NCBI RefSeq assembly: GCF_014066305.1
Contig: NW_023501037.1
Location: 1,612,501-1,676,500 of the forward strand
Origin: Letharia columbiana
Taxonomy: Eukaryota; Ascomycota; Lecanoromycetes; Lecanorales; Parmeliaceae
Length of the DNA stretch: 64,000 nt
Direction: 5' to 3'
The position numbers were made by a program, and so were the translations under genes. How positions within the stretch are numbered: the stretch's first letter is position 1; each line of letters opens with the position of its first letter. Shown here piece by piece: positions 46,581-59,199 of this stretch. The notes beneath the pieces are model-generated. The model saw nothing but the letters and a program-made list of their open reading frames with translations, ran no database searches and was not told the DNA's origin.

Positions 46581-47060
46581 TAATAACGTTATAAGAGAAG
46601 AATCTACTATAATAATTATAGTTAATTAGGCCTCTATAGAAGAAATAATTTAAATATATATTACTCGATATCTTACTCTAACAGCTATTTTATTATTCGA
46701 AAGATTTTACTACGATAGAAGATAATATGAAATTCATATCACTAATTAATATACTATCTTTATTTCTTTTCGATATTTCGATACTTCTTATTATAAGAAT
46801 ATAATCTTTCTCTATTTTTTATAGATAATTATTACGAATTAATTCTTTATACTCGATATACCTTTCTAATTAAACCTTAGCGCGCCTCTCTCCGTATATA
46901 TATACTTATACTATATAGATTAAATTAATTTTATAATAATAAAAGTAGGTTAAAAACGTATAGTAAGCGATTAGAGTTCGATTTAACTTAGGGCTAGGGC
47001 TAAAATTCGATTTAACTTAGAAAAATTCAACTTTATAAATTTAATTTATGAATCTTTACT
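46581..47060 (+). repeat. Right end of repeat family X, copy 2
   Basis: It is collinear with 42791-43195. The end (CGATTTAACTTAGGGCTAGG ... GAATCTTTACTTGTATAT) is inverted at 31845-31990, giving a terminal inverted repeat candidate AGTAAA-GCCTATGAATTAAA. No gene is seen. Confidence 0.65.
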
Positions 47061-47485
47061 TGTATATTAAGATAATAAGAAGAAATTCTTATTTAAGCTA
47101 TTATATAGAAAAAGATTTTAAAACGCGTATACTCTAGCGATAGTTTTTATTTAAAGTCTTTAAAGGGATTTACTAAGAATAAGCTCTTAAAAAAGTAAAC
47201 TTTAAAGTTTAAATTAACTTTAAATAGCGACGTTAAAATAGCGCGTATTTAAGAGAATAATATAAAATATAAAATCGAATTCTTTAACTCTAATTATAAG
47301 AAGAATAATTATTTTTATTATAATAAATAGAATTATTAGATATCTAAATATTTAGATTTCGATAAATTATTTATCGTTAATATCGATATTGTTATATTAT
47401 CGTCGTATAACTATTATATTATTAATATATAATTAGTCGAAGATAAGTTACATAATAGTTATATACTAGTACTAGAACTTTATAG
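47061..47485. other. RIP-mutated sequence, nothing recognised
   Basis: A short plus-strand stretch (SDVKIARI-like, NYKKNNYFYYNK-NY) hints at an old frame, but no domain can be named. Confidence 0.4.
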
Positions 47486-47489
47486 ACTA

Positions 47490-47800
47490 ATAGAATAATA
47501 TCTATTTCGAGACCTCGAAATAATATAAGAATTTTTAATATTTTACTCGTATTATTTCGAGACTAATAATTTACTTATATTACTTCGAGATCTCGAAATA
47601 ATTATAAAAGTTTTTAATATTTTACTCGTATTATTTCGAAACTTCGAAATAATATAAGAGTTTTAATATTTTACCTATATTATTTCGAAATCTCGAAATA
47701 ATATAAAAGTTTTTAATTAATTCGAGTTCTTATATAATATAAGAGTTTTTTATTTATATTATTTCGAGATCTCGAATAAAATAAGAATTTTAGTTTAATA
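47490..47800 (+). repeat. Tandem array of ~60-bp units centred on a palindrome
   Basis: Five to six units carry ATTTCGAGATCTCGAAAT (perfectly self-complementary) or variants, followed by AATATAA(A/G)AGTTTTTAAT and ATTTTACTCGTATT. Each unit could fold into a hairpin, or bind a dimeric protein. There is no frame. Confidence 0.85.
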
Positions 47801-48149
47801 TTTTTTATATAAAAATTAAATAGCGATAGCTCTCTCGTCGATAAATACGAGCTAAAAAAATAGACTATCGCTATAAGATATATCTATTTATAAATAATTA
47901 TCGAAGACTTAATTTAATATTTATATTAGAAAGTATAAAAATATTCGATATTATTCTACTCGCTTTTGAGCTTATAATCTATTAAAAGTAAAATATTAAA
48001 TATATTAGAAATTAATTAAAAGACTAAAAGACTAATTATTAATTTATAGAATATATAAATATTTATATATATAAAATAGATAATTAATAGTAACTAATAA
48101 TTACTAGCTTTAATAATACGCGATATATATATAATAGTTAAAGAGATTA
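47801..48149. other. RIP-mutated spacer, nothing recognised
   Basis: A/T-rich sequence without repeats I can match or open frames. Confidence 0.45.
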
Positions 48150-48585
48150 ATATTATAATAGATATAATATATTTTAATTTACTTAGAATAAAAATAAAAG
48201 TAACTCTTAATCTCTTATATTATTAGCGAATTATATTTACTTAAATCTATAACTATTTAAAAAAAAACTCTCTATTAAGAAGATTAAAAGAATATCTTTA
48301 TAGCTATTATAGTCTTTATATAATAAACTTAAAATATTATAAAATAGATATTAAAGATTTAAAAATAATTATAATTATAGAGATAAATAATAATAATAAT
48401 ATAATAATTATCGAATAAAGTTTAAACTTATAATTTATAGAAATATAAGATATAATATTTAATTATATTAATTATAAAGTTATTATAAAAAAAAAGCGAT
48501 TAGATATAAATATACTAAGATATATTATATAACTATATTATATAATCGCTAAAACGTTAAAAATTACGTAATTCGAATTTTAATA
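48150..48585 (-). mobile_element. Copia 1 family 5' end fragment, minus strand
   Basis: LTR at 48436-48585 (minus; ends ATTCGAATTTTAATA, contains AAGCGATTAGATATAAATAT) and adjoining 5' internal sequence, matching 13282-13700 inverted. Confidence 0.75.
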
Positions 48586-48589
48586 AAAA

Positions 48590-49190
48590 ATAATAATTTT
48601 AATTTTAAAATATTTTAAATTATAATTAGATTATTAATATTAATATTTAATTATTTTAATTAATATTTAAAATTTTAAAATTAAATATTAATATAGAATA
48701 GCTCTACTTTTAATAAAGTTAAATATTTAAATTTAGTAAAAATTAATAGAATTTAGAAAGTCTTAATAATATAATTCGATTATATAACGATATAATTATA
48801 TATTTAATATACTTAACGAGTTTAATATTTTAATTAAATATAATATATTTTAATTTACTTATAAAGAGATAAATGTAACTCTTAATCTCTTATATTATTA
48901 ATAAATTAAATTTATTTAAATTTATTTAAATTTATTTAAATTTATTTAAATTTATAATTATTTTAAAAGAAAAAAATATCTTTCTTAAGAAAATTAAAAG
49001 AATATCTTTATAATTATAATAATCTTTATATAATAAATTTTAAATATTATAAAATAAATATTAAAAGTTTAAAAGTAATTATAATTATAGAGATAAATAA
49101 TAGATATAATATAATAGTTATCGAGTAAAGTTTAAATTTATAATCTATAAAAATATAAAATAAAATATTTAACTATATTAATTATAGAGT
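48590..49190 (-). mobile_element. Second copia 1 family 5' fragment, minus strand, LTR truncated
   Basis: It is the inverse of ~13440-13960 (gag start and leader), reaching into an LTR remnant at 49145-49190. A four-fold 11-bp repeat, AAATTTATTTA, lies at ~48905-48955. It is a nested or rearranged partner of the preceding fragment. Confidence 0.65.
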
Positions 49191-49191
49191 T

Positions 49192-49649
49192 TATTAAAAT
49201 TAGATAAATTATATAACTTTTAGCGTTTTAGTAATTATATAATTATATTACTTAATATATCTTAAAGCGTTTATATTAAATCGCTCTTTTCTTTTATAGA
49301 ACTTTATAATTAATATAACTAAGTATTCTATCTTTATATTTTAATAAATTATAAACTTAAATTATATTTAATAATTATTTTAATAATAATATAATCTATC
49401 GCTATAATTACGATTATTTTTAGATATTTATATCTATTATAATAGAGATAATTATAACTATAAAAGACTTTATTAATCTTCTTAATATAAAAAATTTCTA
49501 TTTTAAAATAATTATTCTAGATTTAAATAATTATAATTTATTTATAATTTAAGAATTAAAGATTATCGCTTAAATACTTTTACTTTCTACTTAAGATAAT
49601 ATAAAGTAAACTAAGATATATTATATTTAGTTAAAACTACTAAAGCCGC
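49192..49649 (+). mobile_element. Copia 1 family LTR and leader, plus strand, interrupted by a pogo element
   Basis: LTR at 49192-49346 (starts TATTAAAATTAG, contains TCGCTCTTTTCTTTTATAG) and leader matching 13431-13760. It butts head-to-head against the truncated minus LTR at 49190. After the pogo insertion it resumes at ~51630 (ATTATTAAGATCTTTAAAAT). Confidence 0.72.
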
Positions 49650-49652
49650 TAT

Positions 49653-51627
49653 CAGTCTACCTAGGCTATAACGATATATCGTTTCATGAAGACAGTATCG
49701 TTACAACCAAATTATCGTTAAGCCTAGATTTGCACTAATTACTACTGAAATACGCCTGAATCGATGCCTACTTTTGCGCAGAAGCCTTACGAGCCCTGAT
49801 CTCTCTTTCATATCGATTTAGACGTGTGATTAGTACATCATCGCCCTCATTTTGTTGTTCCTTATATAATTATAGACGTTCCAGTAGCTTTAGAGCCTCT
49901 GAATCCTTAACACGAGATATCGAAATATCCTCTTCATTAGTCTTATAAGCCCGTTCTTTATAACTATAGATAGCTACAATCAGATCTATAATATTCTTAT
50001 CTTTATCAATTACATCCTCATTAATAGAATTTAGAAAACGAGCTATATATATTATCGATTTAATCTTTTCTAAGAAGTTAAGGTCTAGATCTACTTATTT
50101 ATTTAAGATAATATATCGTTATAAATCTTAATATTCTATATAAGTTTCTTAGTTTAATCTATAGCCCTTATAATATACTCGATTATAGAATCATATTTAG
50201 AATTAAAAACTCGCGCTTTTACTTAGTAATTATATATTATAGTAAGCGTTATATCTCTCTCTCAAACGGCGATCCCCTATTATACAGCTTATAGAACATT
50301 CATCGAGGTGATTAAATCTCTATTTATATCGTATTCCGAGCATATATAGCTTAGCTATCTCTTTCTATAGTATACTTTCTAAATATAAATAATATCTTAG
50401 TCTAGAGGCTGGCAAATGAATATTACATTAATAGAAAGGAAAATAATAATAATATTTCGTAAATTAGTGGGATATGCCTTAAGTAAAAGATTCAGACCTA
50501 TTTTATAAATTAAAAATCTATCGATAAGTAGAATAACCTTTCTATTCTCGATTTAATTATCGAACTATAGTATATACTTCTTAAAGATTATCTTAGTTAT
50601 TTATACTATCCTATTAAATCTCTAAATCATAGCGAGATTCTCGACTTTCACACCAGCGTTGCCAAAGAACCGTGGTATTTTTACCTTTCCAATAAACCAT
50701 AGCTTCAGCTTTCTACTTCCCGTCACATTACAACAGAAATTCGCTATAATTCGAGTCTTCTTATACTTATCGCTAATAGTCTACTTAGTTACCAGCGTAT
50801 CGTTAAGACTTATTTTCTAGAAGAAACCTATCTCATCCATATTAAAGATATCTTTAAGCTCTATATCTTTTAAATTTTTATATAGCTTTATAAGCTCTTC
50901 TTCGATAACTACGTAATCTATCGCTCTAAATTCGCTATAATAACGAAATTTCTTAATCTTATATCTAGTCTTAAATATATTTAATTAATTAATAGAAAAG
51001 CGAGATTACGATTCGTCGTTATATTAAAAAAGCTTATTTTAGAATATTAAGACTATATTTTTAAAAATCTCTAATAATTATAACCTTCTTTTTCTACTAT
51101 CGCTATTATTAATCGAATAATATATTTTCTAGATTCGACTACTTATATACGCGCTATTTCTTTTAATTAGAATAAGAGACTTCGCTATCTAATCGTTAAG
51201 ATTTAGCTAATAAACTCTTAGAGATCGTAGATTAATTTAATTAATAATCGTATTTCTCTAAGAACTAAGTCTAAAGCGCTTCTATCTTACACTTTTTATT
51301 TAATCTAATCGTATTATATAGTTATAGATCTCGTTATTTAGCGTTAATAACTATTCAACGTCGTTTTCGAGTAGAATTAGGCGGTGGGGGAGAGATAGAT
51401 ATTCGAGGATTACTGGAATTCTATCTTAATAGCGGCGACGATAGCGAGGATATATTATTTAAAACTATTAAATATAACGATATTATTAAATTTACTAGGT
51501 AAATACTAACGATATCGTAGTAGATAAGTTATCGTTATTCTATATTAAAAATAATTATTGTATGGCTATATAATCGTTACAATCAGAATATCGTTATGTA
51601 GCGAATCGTTATAGCCCAGGTGGACTG
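49653..51627 (-). mobile_element. Pogo/Tigger-type (Tc1/mariner superfamily) DNA transposon
   Basis: TIRs CAGTCTACCTAGGCTATAAC (left) and CAGTCCACCTGGGCTATAAC (right, read inward) continue with ATAACGAT/GTAACGAT words for ~70 bp. Both flanks carry TA/TAT. At 1975 bp it is the usual size of fungal Fot1/Tan1-type elements. Parts (49650-50000, 50640-50850) are barely RIP-mutated, so it looks younger than its surroundings. It is inserted in a copia fragment. Confidence 0.88.
49770..51400 (-). pseudogene. Pogo/Tigger transposase (DDE_1), with stops
   Basis: On the minus strand the frame reads IFNMDEIGFFQKISLNDTLV at ~50850, matching the first catalytic Asp block (MDETGFFW). Next come FCCNVTGSRKLKLWFIGK, PRFFGNAGVKVENLAMI and KVILLIDRFLIY (second Asp block, LLIDGFSAH). 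The C-terminus KDSEALKLLERL, then LYKEQQNEGDDV and LNRYEREIRARKASAQK, is typical of Fot1/Tan1-like proteins. In-frame TAA/TAG at CAA/CAG sites break it. The N-terminal HTH/CENP-B part (right end) is more strongly mutated. Confidence 0.85.
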
Positions 51628-51780
51628 TATAATTAATTAAATTATATTATTATTAAGATCTTTAAAATATTACTAGCTTTTCTATATAGAATATACTAAA
51701 TAAAAAAATAATATATCTTTATTTATATATTATAAATATTAAAGAATTAGATAGCGAGTATCTAGACTTTATATCTATCC
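51628..51780 (+). mobile_element. Continuation of the interrupted copia 1 fragment
   Basis: TTATATTATTATTAAGATC corresponds to 13765 onward in copia 1. The match fades after ~51700. Confidence 0.5.
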
Positions 51781-53870
51781 TTTTAGAGGTGTCGCCGACG
51801 ACGGTGATACGTTCTAAAGGCGCTGACAGCGGCGTCTTATTAATAGTACTCGAGTTTATATATAATATCTTAACGTAGTAACTCTAAGGGCTTAATACCT
51901 AAGGAATTTAATTATAAACTCTCGACTATTTTCTAATAAAATACCTCTATACCTCTATTAAATATCTAAAAGAAATAAATAACTATATAATAGACGAAGT
52001 CTTTTTATTATTCTAATAGACTACTTTATTTAATATCTCGCTATTACTATATTACTCTCCGAGACGTATATATATCGCGATATAAAAAACTTTTCTATTA
52101 AATCGAGGTAATTAAAAGAAATAACGATTAAAATCTAAAGGCTAAGAATCTTATTAGAAGATATATTCTAAAAAATCTAAATTAAAATATAATATAGATA
52201 ATTAATATATTATATTAATTATTAATATAATACTATAATATTAATATCTAACTCTATTAAGATTATTATAAAAGAGTCTTTCTTAGATCGATAACTTAAA
52301 ATTATTAATAGATAATTTATTAATAATTAGTTAAATAATAAAATAGTATAAGAGAAAAGTATATCGTTAGAGTATAGTCTATTTTCGAATAAATTATAAT
52401 TTAATAGTAAAGTAGATCTAATATCTATTAAGTTCTATTAACCTTCTTTCTTCTATTATAAGAAATATCTTAATCTAGATTTTTTAAAGAAATAAGCCGC
52501 TAATAAAAAGAATATTAATCGACGCGCGCTAGAGAAATAGAAGAGAAAGAAGTAAAGAAGAGCTAAGAAGAATAAATAACGCGAGAAGAGATAAAAGATA
52601 ATAGAGAAGTTAAAATAAAGGGGAGAAAACTTTTCTTAGCTCTATAAATTCTATAAATAAAATTATTAATCGTAAGATTACGATAGACTAACGGGAAAAA
52701 TAACTCCTCTATCTTTATTATTTAAAATATTAATCTCTAAATAAAGGCGAGCTAATACTCTTAACTTTCTCTAATTATTAATAAATAAAAAAATAAAAAA
52801 AGCTTAACTATAGGAGATGAGCTTAATTTACACTTTATCTCCGATAGTAAAAAGCGAGATATCGAAAGAAGTAACTCTATTAAGTTATATTAAATCGAAG
52901 CTTAAATCTAGATTAAAATTTTTATATATATTAATATAAGAGAGTAGAGTAATATTTACTCGACGTAGTAAGAAAGAAAAAGATATTATTACTTTAGCGA
53001 TATTGGCTCTCGAAGATAATAGATAACTTTATCTAAAAATATTATTCGAATTATAAAAAAAGTAGAATAAATTAACTCTAAAATAAATTATAAAAAAATA
53101 AAAAAAAATTATAAAGCTTAAAAATATAGTATTTATAGAATTCTATAACGCTAAAAACTAGATAGTATATTATTACTCTTTTATAATTATTAAAGAAACT
53201 AAAAATTAAAGCTTTTATATTAATATTTTAATTATAAATATTATTAAATATTATATAAGAGGATCTTAAGTATATATAATAAATAAAAGTTTATTAGATA
53301 TTATAGATTTTTATCTTCTAGCTATATAGATAGTAGAGATAAAAAACTTTAAAGATTTAAAATTCTAATTAATATATTAGAAGTTTAAAAGCGTTATAAA
53401 TAGTAAAATTATAATTATTTTTAAGAAAAGTCTTAAAATATATAGCTTCGAGTTTATAATTAAATAATTAGAATTAAAATATAATAAAGCGTTTAGCGTT
53501 AGATTTAAACTAGTAAATCTAATTAGAGTATATAATATTTATAGAAAAGCGTATTTAATAATTAAGTGTAAGGAATTATAAGCGCTAAAATCTATAAATA
53601 TTATAAAGTTCTTTTTTATAAAGAATAGATTTACTATATTATAATTATAGCTATATATAAGATATAAATAATTTTACTTAATATTTATTTAATTCTAAAT
53701 CTAGATTATTTTAGAAAAATATATAATATAATATAGAGTTATAAGGTTAATATTCTACTACTTTAAGAGATAAATCTATTTAATAAAATTACGAAATATT
53801 ATAAAAGACTATTTCTATAAATAGCTATTATAATCTATTAAATCGAAAAGAATAAAGTTACTATTATTAT
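51781..53870 (+). pseudogene. Probable ORF1/leader region of the LINE
   Basis: A GC-richer start (51785-51850, GTCGCCGACGACGGTGATAC) is followed by strongly RIP-mutated sequence. The plus frame at ~52440-52620 is rich in Cys/Tyr, then Lys/Arg (FFYYKKYLNLDFLKK, RALEK-KRKK), reminiscent of a zinc-knuckle and basic region of a LINE ORF1. The identification rests on position upstream of the endonuclease. A separate element cannot be excluded. Confidence 0.45.
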
Positions 53871-53879
53871 AAATACTAA

Positions 53880-56800
53880 ATTTATAAAATAGTAAAGAGA
53901 TAAAGACTTAAATTATATTCTTTATAAAGGGGGTAATAGAAGAATTTTAGTTTATAAAATTAAATATAAAAGATATATATTTATAATAACGTCGATATAC
54001 GCCTTAGTTAAAGAAATTATAAGACTATTATAACTAAAAGCGAATATAAAAACGCTTAAATAAATATCGCTATAGACGCTCTATAATATAATAGAGAAAG
54101 ATTAAAATCTTATATTAATCGCTATAGATAAAGTCTTTATAATCTTCTTACCTCTCTTATAGCTATAAGCGCTATTTAAATTATTATTAAAGCTTAAAGA
54201 AGATAAGATATATTATCTAATAAATAGTTAAAGGATTTAAAACCCGAATTTTAAAGTCTTTATATACTTCTTAAATAATAGAATTCTAATTTTTAAAATT
54301 AATTAAATTTATATTTAAAACGACTAATTAAAAGAGTTAGAGAGTTAAGAGATAATATCTAATAAATTATCTATCGATTATAAAGCTATAACGACTATAA
54401 TAAAAATAACCTCTATAATTATTCGAAGACTTAAGCAATAAAAGTTATTACTCTTACTTCTATAAAGGAATTAAATATAAATCTTATATTTAGAAATATT
54501 ATAAATATTTTTAAAGGAAAATTTAATAAAAGAGTAGATAATTTATAAGATATTAATAGCGTAGTTTATAAAATATATTATAAAGGATAATTATAGGGCG
54601 AATTAGAAAGTTAAGTATAATTTATAACGTAATCGCCTATAACTATAAAAGAAAAGATATCTTAAATTACTAAATTCTAAACTAGAGAAAAGAATAGCGA
54701 TTATTAAAACGCGTAAAGAATAGCTTATAGATATATATAATTAATTCTATTTCTATAATACTATAACTAAATATCTTATTTTTAATAAAAAGCTAATAAA
54801 ATAATTTTTCGCGAGAGCTAGGCGTATAAATTATAGCTTTATTAAGATCTTAAAGAACGATTAAAAAGAGATATATATAAATTTAAAAGATATTCTTAAA
54901 GTAGTAATAGATTACTATTAAAATCTTTATAATATAAAACCCTTAGATAAAGGCGCTTAAAACGAAATTCTACGATATATAATAGATCGAGTGAGTTTAA
55001 TAGATATTATTAAAATAAAAAGCTTTATTAAAGCTTAAGAGATATAAACCGCTATTTATCGAATATTCTTAAAAACCTCGCTAGATAAAGATAGTTTTTC
55101 GAGCGAGTTCTATAAGGCTATTATAAGATAAAAAAAAAAAAAAAAAAGGGGGAAACCCTAATCATTATCGCGCGATTAATCTTCTTCTATAATTAGATAT
55201 AACGAAAATAGAAGCTTCTAAAGTATTAAATAAATAAGATTTTTATTATTCTTTTTAAGAATAAAGGCGAATAAACTAATATTAAGAATTATTATCCCCT
55301 ATCCATTATAAATATAGATTATAAAATCTTTATAGATATTCTAATATAATATTTAATAAAGACTTTAAATAAGATAATTAATAAATAATAATTAATTTTC
55401 TTATTAAAGAGGCTTATAGATAATAATATTAAAATAATTTAATACTTAATAATTAAGTATAAATCTATCGAGAAATCGTTATAGAAATAAGAGAAAATCG
55501 CTATCCTCTTTCTTGACTAGAAAAAAGTATATAATCGAGTTAATTATAAGTTTCTTCTAGCGATTCTAAAAGAATTAGATATATTTAAAAAATTTATTAT
55601 CTAAATATAACTTATTTATAAAAAAGTTAAGATTAAGATCTATATTAATAGCTATATTAAAAAAATAATTATAATATAAAGCGATATAAAATAGAAGAAT
55701 TCTCTAAGTTATTCTTTATTCGTAGTTATAATTAAAGATCTAGCTCGATATATCGCTTATAATTCTTAAATTCTAGAGATATAAATAGAGAATAGAGTGT
55801 TAAAGATAATAATATATATCGATAATATTATAATTATTATAAAATTTTAAAAAAAGATAGATATTATAATAGCGATTTTAAAGATTTATTACGTTATAAC
55901 TAGCGCGAGGATTAATTAAAATAAATTATATATATTATATATAAGAAATATCGTTTATATTTATATTATTAATATAAAGGAAATTTCCTTTAATAATTTC
56001 TATAAATATCTAGAAATATTAATTAAAGTAGATATTAATTATTAGTTAAATAATTTTTAAATTAAAATTCTATAAAAGACTAAGAAATCAATATAAAATT
56101 ACTTATAATTTTATCTATCTCTTAAAAATAGAGTAATAATTAAAATTATCTTTATAATATCCCTTTTTAGATTCGCTCTACGATTTTTATATATATTCTT
56201 AGCGATATATAATAAGTTAGAAAAAAAGTATTATAAGTTAATATAAGATAATAAAATTCGAGATATTATTCGCGATCTTTATATTTATTATTAAATAAAA
56301 GAAGATAAAGTTAAGATAATTAATCTACGAGTTATTATTAATAAGAGTATTATAATTATAATTAATAGAGTAATTAACTTTCTCGAATTAGTATAGATTA
56401 TTCTAATTAAAGATATCTTAGCGTTATACGTCTAAAGCTCTCTATATACTCTAGCGTTTACTAACTTTTAAATAACTCGATTTTTTAATTAACTCGATTA
56501 TATTTTAGAGCTAATATAGATTATCTAACAGCGATAAAAAAAGATATCTATATAAATCCTTAAAGTTAAACTCTCTTAAACTATTATAGAACTATTAGCG
56601 ATATTAATATTTTATTATTTATTATTAAAAAAAACCGATTTAGAGAATATAAAAAAGTTTAATTTCGAGATCTAGTAAGCTCTATAAAACGGGGGTACTA
56701 GAATCTTAGAAGATATATAAGATTTAATATACGCGATCTCTATAATCTTAGCTGAAACGATATATAATAAGTATTCTTTTTAGATTAACTATATTATTAG

Positions 56801-57800
56801 TAAATTAATTTCTAACGCCATCTTACTAAACTAATATCTATTATTTTTAACCCTATATATATAAAGACTAGATATACTTTAATAGAAATATTTTATAAAG
56901 ATTAATAATTATCTTATTTCTTTATCGAAGATTAGCTTTTAATAAATCTATTTTATAATCTTAGATAAGAGATTAAAAGCTATTAATTTTAGCGATAGAA
57001 TTAAAGACTCTATTCTTATTTATTAACGCCGCTATAGATTAAGAGTCTTAGCGAATAAAATATAAGCTATAACTCGTAATAAGTTTAGAATATTATATAT
57101 AAAAAATCTTCTCTAATAATTATTTTATAAGAAGATTTAATTAGAGATTAATCTTATTTAAATATTAATATAATAATAATTATACTCTATTTATAGTATT
57201 AATTAATCTTTATTTTATATATAAATCGAGTATATAATATCGAAAGCGATATAAAAAGAGTTTATTATTATTTTAAGCCGACTAATTCTTAATTCGATAT
57301 TCGAGATAAGAATTATTAATAAGATAATCGCTTTTATAATACTTAGCTTTAATCTAAGAGATATTAATAAGAGATAATAAAATATCCTCTATTAGACTAC
57401 TATTTAATCTCTATAAAAATATTATTTATTATATAATTTTAGCGATTTAGTTATATATTAATCTCTAGATATCGCTTAAAGTTACTATTAAATCTTAATT
57501 TAAAAATAAATTCTTATAAATCGAGTTTTATATCTCTATAAGAGATATTAAATTAAAGAGTATAATATATAAATATTTAAAAACCTTTAGAGAGAGCTCC
57601 TCGATTAAATAAAGGTTTATAAAGACTCTACTTATATAATATCTTACTTTCTTATAATAATAAATTAAATCGAGCGAAGAATAGTAGAGATAATTAAGAA
57701 GTCGAATAATATTATAAAGAATTAGAATATAGATATTAACGATATTAGCGATTAAGATAAATTAATAAATTTAAATCTACCATTTAAATAGTTTTTCTAA
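53880..57800 (+). mobile_element. LINE (non-LTR retrotransposon, Tad/L1-like) ORF2 region, RIP-inactivated
   Basis: Endonuclease and reverse transcriptase lie in the same direction. The endonuclease part (~53990-54400) has YALVKEIIRLL, NPNFKVFIYF and INQIYI, corresponding to the Y-A-P, N-x-x-E-F-T-H-F and I-D-R-I-Y motifs of apurinic-type endonucleases. The RT follows at ~55060-56500. The frames are full of stops and one short A/G/C homopolymer block (55131-55155). The 3' end is unclear and may be near 57850. Confidence 0.82.
55060..56560 (+). pseudogene. LINE reverse transcriptase
   Basis: The frame shows SLDKDSFSSEFYKAII, NIKNYYPLSIINIDYKIF (K-N-Y-R-P-I-S-L-L), LIFLLKRLIDNNI (A-F-x-P-x-R), LFLD-KKVYNRV (D-x-E-K-A-Y-D-R-V), SDIK-KNSLSYSLFVVII (G-I-R-Q-G-D-P-L-S-x-x-L-F) and IIIYIDNIIIIIK (Y-A-D-D-T). 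YADD has become YIDN by RIP-type changes, removing one catalytic Asp. Confidence 0.88.
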
Positions 57801-57869
57801 TTTTTTATTTATACTCTTTTATCTCTAATTTATTTAATTTAGCGTTAATTTAATAGAGTTACTCGATAT

Positions 57870-58010
57870 AGTCTCCCTCTATAAAGACCTTCACGCGATA
57901 CTCTATATATACTCAGGCGAGAGCGGTTTACGGGTTCGAGTCCTTATAGATTTTCAGATAGAGTACTTTTATTAAGGCGGCTATCTCAGCTAAACAGCCG
58001 AATAAAATAA
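57870..58010 (+). other. Unmutated ~140-bp patch with a tRNA-like B box
   Basis: GGTTCGAGTCC at 57933-57943 is a perfect RNA polymerase III B-box/T-loop, preceded by ACTCAGGCGAGAGCG, which resembles a D-arm. The anticodon arm is missing and the T stem pairs poorly (ACGGG against CCTTA), so it is not a working tRNA. It may be a SINE or tRNA relic, or a LINE 3' end. CA/TG dinucleotides are retained, unlike on both sides. Confidence 0.45.
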
Positions 58011-59199
58011 ACAACTTTCAAATCAATAGACTTTATATCTATTTAATTATCAAATATTTATAATAAAAACTAGAAATTAGCTATTTTAGCTATTACTAAA
58101 AAAAGTATAATTTAAAAAAAAAAAAAATTAATATTAATTATATAGTTCTTAATTATCGCTAATAGAGATATATTAATTAAAAGAATAAGAATTTTAATTT
58201 TAAAAGCGAAAGGAGAAAGAAATCTTTATCGTTATAAAGAAGTCTTAGCGTAAATACTTATTTTAGAGATAAAATATCTCAATAATAAATAAATAATTTT
58301 ACGATTAATCTTAATCTCGAATTTTAATTAAATTAATTTTAAAGAAGATAATTAAAGCTTTTAATTATTAAGATAATTAATATAATTTTAATAATATAAT
58401 ATTATATTTATATATAAGAGATAAATCTTTATTATTATAACGTTTTTAAATTATTTTAATATCTTTAATATTTATTAATTATTTAACTTTTCGATAAAAT
58501 ATTATTTACTATTTCGAGTATTAATAGATAATAAATTTTTATAAATAAAGATTTAAACTATATCGAGTTAATTTTAAAACTTAATAAGATTTCTCTTATA
58601 TATTTAAATCTTTAATATATTATAAGAAATATTTTAATAGCGAGAGTAAGTATATATTAAGCTTTTTTATTAATTTTAATTTAATATTAGAATAATTAAC
58701 TTCTAAGTCTCTACTAAAATTAATATCTAATAAAAATTTCTTTAATTTTTAAGCGCGCTTAATTTTATTAATATTATTTATTTTAATTACTTTTTTAAGC
58801 CCTATTAATATATAGACTTTATTTTTAAATTTAAACTTTAATAGAGTAATCTTATTTAGTTTATTCTCTAATAAAGAGAGCTTATTAAGTCTTTAAGTAT
58901 TATATCTTTTAAGAAACTTAAAATCTTAACTTCTTTAAATCGTCTTAATAATATTAATAAGCTTAAAAATATTTTTAACTATTAAATCTAAAAGTAATAA
59001 TTTAAAAATAAATTAAAGTTATTTAGATTATAGCGCTATATTAAAAAAGATTATATAAAATTAATCGTTAATATTATTATTATTAAAGTTTAAATTAATA
59101 ATTAATTATAGATATAAGATTAAATCTATATTATATTAAAATCGCATTATAAAAAAACTTATATTTTAAAATTAAAAATAAGATTAATATTAAAGAAGT
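58011..59199. other. RIP-mutated AT-rich sequence, nothing firmly recognised
   Basis: It has an A-run at 58116-58129 and then A/T words. By position it could hold the 5' part of the copia 2 element that follows, but no LTR is found. Confidence 0.4.

Noticed and set aside
57905..57960. Functional tRNA gene
   Set aside because: The anticodon arm is missing and the T stem does not pair; only the B box is intact.
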